Source: Excoecaria cochinchinensis
Taxonomy: Eukaryota > Streptophyta > Magnoliopsida > Malpighiales > Euphorbiaceae
Direction of reading: 5' to 3'
Length of the DNA: 64,000 nt
NCBI GenBank assembly: GCA_947683425.1
Contig: CANTUQ010000076.1
Span: 5,084,001 to 5,148,000, forward strand
Shown: piece by piece, positions 46,788 through 55,231 of the stretch
Layout: every line of letters starts with the position of its first letter
How positions within the stretch are numbered: the first letter of the stretch is position 1
Notes under the pieces: generated by a model
What the model was told of the DNA's origin: nothing
Seen by the model: only the letters and a program-made list of their open reading frames with translations
Database searches by the model: none
Program-made: the position numbers and the translations under genes

Positions 46788-47944
46788 TATTTTGTTTGCT
46801 TTGTCCGATACGAATATGATAATATGATAGCCGAATGTGTAAGATTTCAGTAATGTGAATCAGCTATCTTTCCGAATGTGATCATGAATTTCTGAGTGGG
46901 CTGAATGTGACTCAATTATGTATTTTGTTTTACCGCATGTATCGTATTGTGAACGTGTTTAATTTGATAAATTAGGAGCGTAAGCATGCAAACTAATATG
47001 TATAAGTACGCTGGCTTGAATCATTGAATGCTATGGTTAAATATGTGAATGAGTATATGTATTATTATGATGCAATGCATGTGGATCGACGTCAGGTAAG
47101 TGCATGTGCCATAATGTAATGATATGCTATATGTTCCTTTAAACTCAGTTATCGTAGTGTTTTCGGTACGTTGTTATGTGTTTACATTTCATGGCATGAT
47201 ATTGTCTGGATTAGAGTGGCGCAGTGGAAGTGTGGTGGTTTGATGTTATACCCTGGGTTCCTGTAACACCCCAAATCGGGCCTAGTCGGAATCGGCAAAC
47301 TAAGTCGGTTAAGTGAAGGGTATTTCGATAATTTATGCATGAGTAATATGGATAATAAGGCTTTAGTTGTTAAGAAATTAATTAAATAAAATAATTAAAG
47401 GAATTATTATGGTGTGATAGTAGTGTATGGTAGTAGGATGTTAATGGGCTAAGAGATTTCATTGAGTGGTTTATGAGCATGGTGCCTTGGAGATATTTGC
47501 ATAAAAGAAATAGTTATCAAATGGATTATGGGTATGGAACTAAGATGTAGGATATTTTTATGAGTAGTGATTTAGTGTGTGTATGTTTATGGTGACTTGA
47601 ATTGAAAGTCAAAGTGAGGAGGCTATCTAGTGTGTAGGTTTGTGTATGGTGTATGGGTATATGAAGTCAAGATAATTATGAGTGAGAGCCAATAAAATGG
47701 TGCCAAGTGGGCTTGTAATATTATGATAAGTGGACCTATAGAAAGTGGACAAGTGGCATTGGGTAGGTGTGCATTTAGTGTGAAAAGAAAGACAAAGTGA
47801 AAGAAAGAGGAGTCCACGTTTGCTTCCTTTCATTCTTCCCGATTTTTCCCATTTCCTTTTCTTGTCTTCCCTTTCTTTGTTCCACCTCTTGGTTTTGAGT
47901 GAATTAGAAGTGATTTAGTGGAGATTGGAAGCAAGATTGTTAAG

Positions 47945-48147
47945 GTAAGTAAGGGTTTTAGGGTTCCTATGGATGGATTCTCCTTCTTCTCCTTTTTCTT
48001 TTAATTTTGTGTGAGTTAGGGTTTTGAATTAAAAGTAATTTCTGGATTTTTGGTTTGTGTAAGTTGGTGGTAACAAGAGGAAGCTCAAGGGCAAGGAAAA
48101 GATTGTAGATAGAAGCTAGAGAGTGACTTTGGATCTTTGATTTCCAG
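47945..48147 (+). other. Candidate intron in solo LTR B
   Basis: 203 nt: donor GTTAAG|GTAAGTAAGG and acceptor GATTTCCAG|GTTTGGGA. Confidence 0.55.
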
Positions 48148-49251
48148 GTTTGGGAAACTTTATTTTTTTATATGAATTTATATATATATATTCATGTATG
48201 TTATAAGTTTCTTGATTGTGTGGTTGTTGATAGATGATGATGGTAGTGAGTGTTGGTTTAATTGCTCAATTGTGCATGTGAGTAGGTTTCTGGGTGAAAC
48301 TGGGTTAGAATGCACTTGACCTTTCTTTGGTAATTAGGTTTTATTGGGAGTTTTAGAACTCCAAATCATGCGATTCTTGAACCATTAGAACCATTAATTC
48401 CATTGCTTTAAAAGTCTTAGAAATAGCCTCGAGCCAATTCTTGCTCTAAGACCATGAATTTTTGATAACATCGTAGTACCTCCTTTTGTATCAGGTTGTG
48501 TGACCAGTATAGGTTGTGGAGGTCATATCTGAAGTTATAGATGTCCAATTGACCTGAAAATTGTTCCATTTGAAAGTTAAGACGTAGGAGAACATTTGTT
48601 AAGAATACCACTTTTCCTAAAAATGAGGTTTAGAGGTCGGTTTTTATGATACTAATTGGTGGTAGAAAGCAGTCTGTTAAGGTAGCTGAGGCGAGTCTCT
48701 GTCGCGAGCGCGACAAGGGTCGCGACCTCGCGATAGAAAATCATGTTTTGAGCCTTTTCTTCTCTATTTTTGAGTATAGGGTTGACCCAGATCAATCCCG
48801 TATCTTTCCCATCAGTTATTACGCATGTTTAGGGTAGTTAATTGGTTATACAAGTAATTATCGTTGGGAAAACTTAGGAGTACGTTTAAGATTGGTGATT
48901 TAACTAGTAATTAATCATAGATATAACCCTATGAAGGATTGTTTATGAATGAATGCTATTATGTGATAGTCTTATGAGTAACCTTAGCATGAAGAACCAT
49001 ATGTATGAATACATTTAACGTGGGTGCGATTGAGTTGATTGACGAATAAGGTTGTTATTATAAATTGTGTATATGGACATTGTTAGTGGCATGTTTTATT
49101 GAAATTCTTGATACAAATGTTGGATTTATATTGTTAATGATGTGTGACTTGCTGGAAATGAGGTAAGAGACCTTTGGAGGTGTTTGGTGTGTTTGTGGGT
49201 GAGTTTAAGGAAGGAAAGATCTTGCAAAATTTTGCAGATTTTCGAAATCAT

Positions 49252-49620
49252 GACTCTGTCGCGATCGCGACACTGTCGCGAGCGCGACAGAGACCGGTGA
49301 TTTTGATGCTGTGCTGTCGCGAGCACGCGATGCTGTCGCGAGCCCGCGATAGCAATAGCTTGTCTGCTCTCTGTCGCGAGCGCGACAACCGTCGCGATCG
49401 CGACAGAGCACATTGTTGGCCTGTGCTATCGCGAGCACGCGACTTGTCGCGACCCCGCGATAGCAATGCTTGTCCTCTATCGCGATCGCGACACTGTCGC
49501 GAGCGCGACAGAGCCGGGCCTTTCTCTCCTTCCCGCGATCGCGAAGTCCGTCGCGCGCGCACAGCGAAGAGACTATTGTCTGTGTCGCGAGCGCGACAGA
49601 CATCGCGAGCGCGACAGATG
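49252..49620 (+). repeat. CpG-rich palindrome array (TCGCGA family), solo LTR B
   Basis: More than a dozen units of TGTCGCGAGCGCGACAG and TCTATCGCGATCGCGACA, plus longer CTATCGCGAGCACGCGA units. The core matches the E1 LTR array although the LTRs are otherwise dissimilar. A single forerunner lies at 48697-48735. Confidence 0.88.
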
Positions 49621-49906
49621 TGTTATGTGAAATGAGTTTTCTTTGGTGATTTCAATGTTTGAATTCCGAACTTGTGGCACTTTTAGGTTTATAATTGGAC
49701 TATTTTGTGAAACATGTTAATATAATTGGATGTACTATGCATATCTATACTTATGGTCTTTCTCTAAGATTATCATGTTATGCTTCAAGTGTAAATTATA
49801 TGATGCATGTTTGACTTTATTAACTTATTCATATGTTTCAACTATTGTTGATTAAGTACAATGATATAAAGTATGTGATTTGAAATGTGATTGGTGTGAA
49901 GCATGA

Positions 49907-50206
49907 CCTGCGAGAGTCAGTCTAGTGGATAGTTAGGCATGCCTAATAGAGTCTATGTATATGTAGCTGCAGCGCCCTTTGAACGATTTGGACCCTGATC
50001 AGGTCCCTGGCTGGTTCCTCGCGAACCCTTTGATATGAAATGTTTTTGGAATGTGGAAAAAGATGATGTTGCTTTTCGACTTGTACCTGTATGGTACATT
50101 ATAATATATGTTCCCTCTGAGGTTTACCCGGTCAGAGATCGGGCTATATGTTCCCTCATGAGGTCTCCCCCTCAGTACTCGTTATCCACTATTGTGAGTC
50201 AGCAGG
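49907..50206 (+). other. Palindrome cassette, solo LTR B
   Basis: CCTGCGAGAGTC..GTGGATAGT and CGTTATCCACT..GAGTCAGCAGG arms. Inside are TTAGGCATGCCTAA, GTAGCTGCAGC, GGACCCTGATCAGGTCCC, GGTTCCTCGCGAACCC, GTACCTGTATGGTAC, and TGTTCCCTCTGAGG and TTCCCTCATGAGG hairpins. Confidence 0.78.
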
Positions 50207-50543
50207 TGTATGATTTGTTATGTTGTGTATATAAGCATGCGGTTCTGATCAGTTATCATTATAGATATGTGAATTGATAAGTGCAGATTTATTGGCTCTC
50301 TGAAACACCGTGATTGGAATGCAATATCATGTAGTTGTTTATGTCAAAGATTAATGTTGCGCAACGGAAGTGTGATGGTATTGTGATTATGTAACTATGT
50401 ATGATGATGTTGACTTGGTTTGTGTCGCACATAAGGATATGAATATGACAAGAAACAATTGAATGCACAGCTATTATATGTAAGCATATATATATTTCTC
50501 GGTAAGAACTATGTGTGTATGAGATTTGCATGTGTTATGCCTC

Positions 50544-50629
50544 GACGACCATTGTGAATGGCCGTCCATATTATTATGTTTGTTTTCCCCACTAAGCGTT
50601 ATCGCTTAGCACGGGCTCTTTTCCCCGTG
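50544..50629 (+). other. Three-hairpin block, solo LTR B
   Basis: GACGACCATT/AATGGCCGTC (50544-50566), CTAAGCGTTATCGCTTAG (50592-50609) and CACGGGCTCTTTTCCCCGTG (50610-50629), followed by CAGGTGGCAGG. The pyrimidine run before CAG also looks like a 3' splice site. Confidence 0.82.
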
Positions 50630-51634
50630 CAGGTGGCAGGTTTTTCTTTTGTTCGAGTCGCGCATCTGCAGAGTCGGCCACATAGAAGCTAGAAGTTTTG
50701 TATCTTGTTCAGCCTTTGTAATTTAGAATTTTTGTATATCTGTGTTATATGTATAAGTAACAATATGTAAAGAGAACGATGTAATATTTCAGACTCCTAT
50801 TGTATGATTGTAAAATTGTAGATGTGTATGTTTTCGTTTAAAATATGCGCGTCTATGAATATGTATGTTCAGATTTTTGCTCCTTAAAAGTTTTAATTCT
50901 TTCATAATTATATACGCTTTGTATCGTTTCTGTTCGATAACACACCTACTCGTACGGCTTCCTACTCCCTTGCGGATGGGTTCGCCTACGTATGAGTTGG
51001 GGTGTTACAGTTCCATTTGGTGTATGCGTCTTGTGACATTATAAAAGTATGTTTAGATAACTAGTGTTCTTGGCATGATAGTTGGGTGCGTTATTGCATG
51101 GTAATTATATTGCATGTGAATGGGTACTTGGGTATGATAATTGCATGTGTGAATCTCATGGAACTATGGACGGTAAGGTACTAATATCTGATACCCCGGT
51201 ATGTCACACCCCATAAGTGGCCTAATTGGAATTAGTGATTTTAATTGGACAATTAAGGCTAATTGGGTAATATTCAAGTGGAAAGGAGGATTAAATTGCA
51301 AGTATTAATAAAGTGATTAAATGATAGATTTTATTTTGGTGAGTAAAAGGTAATTTATCAAGGGTTATTTGGTAAAAGAGGAATAGGTGATTTGTGTCTT
51401 TGTGCATGTGTGCCAGGTGGAGAGTGAGTGTGTACGTGGGTAGGGGAAAGAAAGATCTGGGAAAAGTTTAGTTGGGTGAAAACAAAATACTAAAGGTTTT
51501 TCTCTCTTCTTGTTTTCCCTCTCACGAAAATCACATTCTGCTCTTACTCTCCATTTGCTGTTCTTCTTCCCATTTTTTGCATGTGTATTCTGCTGTGGGA
51601 CTAGGGTTGGAGATTGGATAAGAAGTTACAGAAG

Positions 51635-51818
51635 GTAAGTGGCTTTTGGTTTCGGTGGTTCTTCTTCTCATTTGAGTTATTTAGAAATTTTGTCTTTGGA
51701 TCTTTGATTGTGGTTCTACTTGTTTGCAAGCTCCTGAAGATAAAAGAAAAGACAAAGGAAAGGATAAGATTTTGGATTGAAGAAGGATACAGTGGGCATT
51801 TTGGGACTTCAGTAACAG
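51635..51818 (+). other. Candidate intron in TR-GAG2 5' LTR
   Basis: 184 nt, the shortest copy: donor CAGAAG|GTAAGTGG and acceptor CAGTAACAG|GTTTGGGA. Confidence 0.5.
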
Positions 51819-52249
51819 GTTTGGGAGTGTCTGTTCTTTTGCTCATTTTTGGATCCTAGTTACTGTGTTAATGTGATGTTAGTATGTGTGTGTGTTTATT
51901 TATATGCATGAAAGATATAATGTGTATACATGTATTCTGAGGAAATGAATATCGATGAGTATATAAATAGGATGGACATGTATGAGTTTGAATGTAAAAT
52001 TCTGAGTTGTGACTTTCTCTGTTAATTTACTGTGATTATATGATATTGTGAATTTGTGAATGAAATTGCTGTAAATGTGTTCAGAAGGCTTAAAGGTACG
52101 TGTATGAATGATTTTTGCATGAAAAATGGTTTTAAACAAATGGGGTTTTGAATTTGGAGAGTGCTATGTTTTTTTTGAACTTTCTGGTTTTCACGTTTTT
52201 CTGGGAAATTTTGAAGAGTATTTTGGAGAAGATGAAGAATTGTGAGAAG

Positions 52250-52556
52250 AAGGTCACGAGACGTGACTGGTGGTCACGCCGTGACCCCCTTCTCGGTTGA
52301 AGGTCACGAGGCGCGAAGCAGCTTCACGCCGTGACTCCTTCTTTGCTGAAGGTCACGTGGCGTGAAGCGGCATCACGCCGTGACTTCCGCCCTTCTTCCT
52401 GCGCGACTTCTCCCTCTCCTCTCACAGGCGTCACGCGACGTGACTGGTGGTCACGCCGTGACTGCCTTGCCTTGCCTTGCCTTGCCTTGCTCCTCTGCCT
52501 GGCGCTGGCGTGAAGCCTGTGTCACGCGACGTGATGAATGGTCACGGCGTGACCAG
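52250..52556 (+). repeat. CpG-rich palindrome array (GTCACGCCGTGAC family), TR-GAG2 5' LTR
   Basis: GGTCACGAGACGTGACTGG, GGTCACGCCGTGACC, TCACGCGACGTGA and related units, with a CCTTG pentamer run near 52464-52489. Confidence 0.85.
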
Positions 52557-52890
52557 CCTTCCCTGCTGCTCTGTTTTCCAAAATTGAGGTTTTAACTTCT
52601 GATTTCAAGAATTTTTGCATTACATGATAAATATTTGATTTAAAATCTGATTGTATTTTAATAATTGCATAATATTGGGTTTTGTATACATGATTTACAT
52701 GTTTATAGTTTATTTAACAAGGACTTTTCAATATGAGCTATTTGTTCTTATTATTACCTCCTGTAGTTAATAGTTATATGTTTATATGTTTCTGAATTTG
52801 ATTATTATACAAGTATACATGATTTATAAGCTAGTATTTAATGAAATTCTCATGATTTGATATATGAATTATTGAGTTGTGTCATTTAAG

Positions 52891-53160
52891 CCTGTATAAG
52901 TCATAATAGTGGATAAGTAAACGCTTACTTAGGTCAGAGTGTGTGTGCAGCTGCTATATGATAAAAATGTTATATGCGGGTCCATTTGGATCCTTGTTTC
53001 GATCCTGTTAGGATCTATATGGAAATAAAGCGAGACCTCGGTCTCTATATGAAAAAAATACATGTTTGAGACTCATGTCTCTATATGCTTGGGATACTGT
53101 GTTCTATCAGTATCCAAATGACCGTATCCACTTCTTAGGTTTATACCAGACTAATCAGGC
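52891..53160 (+). other. Palindrome cassette, TR-GAG2 5' LTR (sequence-divergent version)
   Basis: Same position and outline, but nearly every stem has a different sequence: TAAGTAAACGCTTACTTA, GCAGCTGC, GGTCCATTTGGATCC, GATCCTGTTAGGATC, GAGACCTCGGTCTC, GAGACTCATGTCTC, GGATACTGTG..CAGTATCC. The outer arms are CCTGTATAAGTC..GTGGATAAG and GTATCCACTTCTTAGG..ATCAGG. Confidence 0.75.
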
Positions 53161-53793
53161 TACATGTTTATATGTGATGTATATGTTGGGATGTTTATTG
53201 ACATGATTAAAGGTATATGTTGCACATGAATTCTTGAATATTCTATATCGGTGTAATGTAGAAAAGTATGTTTGTATTTGTTAATTACTTGTATTGTAAA
53301 TATTTTAAATGTGATGAGATACTATATTGTATATTGTTATTTTGTTTTGTTCCTCCCCACTAAGCGTTATCGCTTAGCACGGGCTCTTTTCCCGTGCAGG
53401 TGGCGAGTGCAGTTCAGAGTCGGATATCTGCAGGTCGGCCATTAGGAGTCTTTTTGGATGAAGTTGTTTTATTTTTGAAGTCTTCCGCTGTAATTACTTT
53501 TGTATATGGCTTGTAATTAGTAAAATGAATCTTTTGTAAAGGAACAAGTATTCTTTTTGTACATGTAATTGCATACGAGCCTCTTTTTATAAAAACGATA
53601 TAAATATGATATATGTATAAGGACTTGATATATATTTGTTACAGGAATTTTCTGATTAAATGATTAAAGGTTTCTTTAAATCTCATTTGGTTTCTTTTAT
53701 TTATTTATACATGTGTAAATGTATATGATTATTTGTGTTTACCCGCGTGGCACTCCGGTATCCTTCCAACGGGGATGGCGGGGTGTTACAGCT

Positions 53794-53805
53794 TGGTATC
53801 AGAGC
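53794..53805 (+). promoter_or_regulatory. Primer binding site of TR-GAG2
   Basis: TGGTATCAGAGC, three bases after the LTR end. Confidence 0.93.
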
Positions 53806-53923
53806 CCAGGTTTGGTGGTTCTGGGTTATGTTGTGATTGTTTGAGTATAGAGTCGAGTCTATACATGAGAGTCAGTTTTGTTTAGTGGCCTAATGCAGAT
53901 GTCTTTTGTTTTGTAGTGTTTAT

Positions 53924-54943
53924 ATGGAGTCGGATCCAAGTGAGTATATGGGCGACACTATGAGCAGTTATAATGGGGGTCCTAGAGAGAATCCAGTTAG
54001 AAGAGATGATCCAGTTAGACAGGATAGACCTGAGCGGGAACCTGCACCAGCTGGGGGTGCAAATAGAGGAATTGGTTTGGATCCAGCGTTAGTACAAGGG
54101 TTATTACAAGTGGTGGATAGGTTGACTGCACCTAAGGCTCCAACTGAGTTGTTAAGAAAGAGAGGAGCAGAAGATTTTCATGGGACTGCTTTAGATGAGT
54201 CCGATATAGCTGAGTTTTGGTTGAAGAGAGTGGACAGGATTTTGCAAGAGATTAGATGTCCTGCTGATCAGAGAGCTTCTTGTGCTATATCGTTGCTTCA
54301 GGGACCAGCCTATGATTGGTGGGAACTTGTGATGAGGAATCCTCAGCGACCAGCTGAGCTGACTTGGGATTATTTCAAGAAAGAGTTTGAGCAAAAGTAT
54401 ATAACAAAGGCATACCAAGAGGCGAAGTGGAGAGAGTTTATTAGCTTGAAGCAAAGGGGAATGACTGTCAGTGAGTATGACAAGGAGTTCAATCGGTTAA
54501 GCAAGTATGTGCCTGAGCAGTTGTTGACAGATGAGTTCAGATGTAGGCACTTTTTAGAGGGATTGCATGAGGTATTCAGAGGCCCCTTGTCTGCGATGAT
54601 TGTCTTGCAGCCAGTTGGGTATTATCAGATTGTGGCTGCAGCAATGAGATTAGAGGAATCAGAAGAGATTAAGCAGAGAATGGCACAGAAGAGAAGAGCA
54701 CCAGAAGGGGGAAATGTGAGTGCTAAGAAAGCAAAGGGTACACCAGTTGAGCAAGGATCTAGAGGGAGTGTTCAGATGCCTTCACAGGTTGAGAGTGTAG
54801 CCCCACATGGTAGTAAAGGAAATCGAGCACCAGAATGTGAGCACTGTCATCGGTACCATTGGGGTACATGTCGGAAGATTACTGGCGCTTGTTTCAAGTG
54901 TGGGAGCATGGAACATCGATTTGCCTTTTGCCCTAGTCGATAA
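53924..54943 (+). CDS. TR-GAG2 Gag (capsid and nucleocapsid), apparently intact
   Basis: A 339-codon Gag. I chose ATG at 53924 (MESDPSEYMG) over the upstream in-frame ATG at 53906, because TR-GAG1 begins at the equivalent methionine. The disordered acidic and Arg-rich N-terminus (to about residue 50) is followed by LDPALVQGLLQVVDRLTAPK, then a retrotransposon gag domain with GAEDFHGTALDESD, ISLLQGPAYDWWELV, LTWDYFKKEF and FNRLSKYVPEQLL, and a basic linker. The C-terminal knuckles are CEHCHRYHWGTC and CFKCGSMEHRFAFC. The frame ends in TAA right after CPSR. It should assemble particles and bind RNA, but pol must be supplied in trans. It is the only frame of useful length in the window without an obvious lesion. 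Confidence 0.9.
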   Translation: MESDPSEYMGDTMSSYNGGPRENPVRRDDPVRQDRPEREPAPAGGANRGIGLDPALVQGLLQVVDRLTAPKAPTELLRKRGAEDFHGTALDESDIAEFWLKRVDRILQEIRCPADQRASCAISLLQGPAYDWWELVMRNPQRPAELTWDYFKKEFEQKYITKAYQEAKWREFISLKQRGMTVSEYDKEFNRLSKYVPEQLLTDEFRCRHFLEGLHEVFRGPLSAMIVLQPVGYYQIVAAAMRLEESEEIKQRMAQKRRAPEGGNVSAKKAKGTPVEQGSRGSVQMPSQVESVAPHGSKGNRAPECEHCHRYHWGTCRKITGACFKCGSMEHRFAFCPSR

Positions 54944-55231
54944 GAGAACCAGAATCAACAAGAAAGCCGAAAATCCAATGTTATCCAAAGCAATCGTGAA
55001 GGAAGTCGAGCTCCGAGAGCACCATCAGAAACGGTGCAGCGACCTGGTGCTACTGAGGATCATAATCAGTATAGAGGTTATGCTATGATTGCTAGAGATG
55101 CGACGGGTGCAGCGGGTCCTTCGGGTAAGTGTTTACATGTTCAGTTTTGTCTCGTTTTGATTTTGATATTTGAGTTGTATTCGGTAAGTAAGGAAATTTC
55201 GAGGACGAAATTTTCTTAAGGATGGGTGAGT
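54944..55231 (+). other. TR-GAG2 tail: gag remnant, GTAAGT junction, stem-loop, polypurine tract
   Basis: The gag frame is open after the TAA and reaches YRGYAMIARDATGAAGPSG, the residues that lead into protease in E1 (GRAYAM). There it stops resembling pol and reads GTAAGT (55125-55130). About 70 bp of T-rich sequence follow, then a second GTAAGT near 55184, the FEDE stem-loop (55194-55213), and TTAAGGATGGGTGAGT up to the LTR. Confidence 0.8.

Larger units (their letters stand above)
47262..51009 (+). mobile_element. Solo LTR B (Tekay-like), inserted in solo LTR A
   Basis: 3748 bp from TGTAACACCCC to GGGGTGTTACA with a perfect TSD GTTCC (47257-47261 and 51010-51014). It has no interior. Modules: candidate intron (47945-48147), TCGCGA arrays (48697-48735 and 49252-49620), cassette (49907-50206), three hairpins (50544-50629). 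Confidence 0.95.
51202..53790 (+). repeat. TR-GAG2 5' LTR
   Basis: 2589 bp, TGTCACACCCCATAAG to GGGGTGTTACA. Modules: candidate intron (51635-51818), array (52250-52556), cassette (52891-53160), and hairpins CTAAGCGTTATCGCTTAG (53360-53377) with CACGGGCTCTTTTCCCGTG after it. The GACGACC hairpin found upstream of this pair in other families is not recognisable here. Confidence 0.95.

Noticed and set aside
49174..49635. Overlapping open frames on both strands with RS/RD-rich repeats resembling splicing-factor domains.
   Set aside because: They are translations of the TCGCGA palindrome array; frames stay open on both strands because the repeat lacks stops, and the array is in a solo LTR.
52331..52595. 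Repeat-containing frames (also 56362-56626, 41982-42176 and 13074-13453).
   Set aside because: Same reason: GC-rich palindrome arrays inside LTRs, not genes.
54191..54454. Antisense frames over the TR-GAG2 gag (also 54782-54988).
   Set aside because: Shadows of the real gag frame on the opposite strand.
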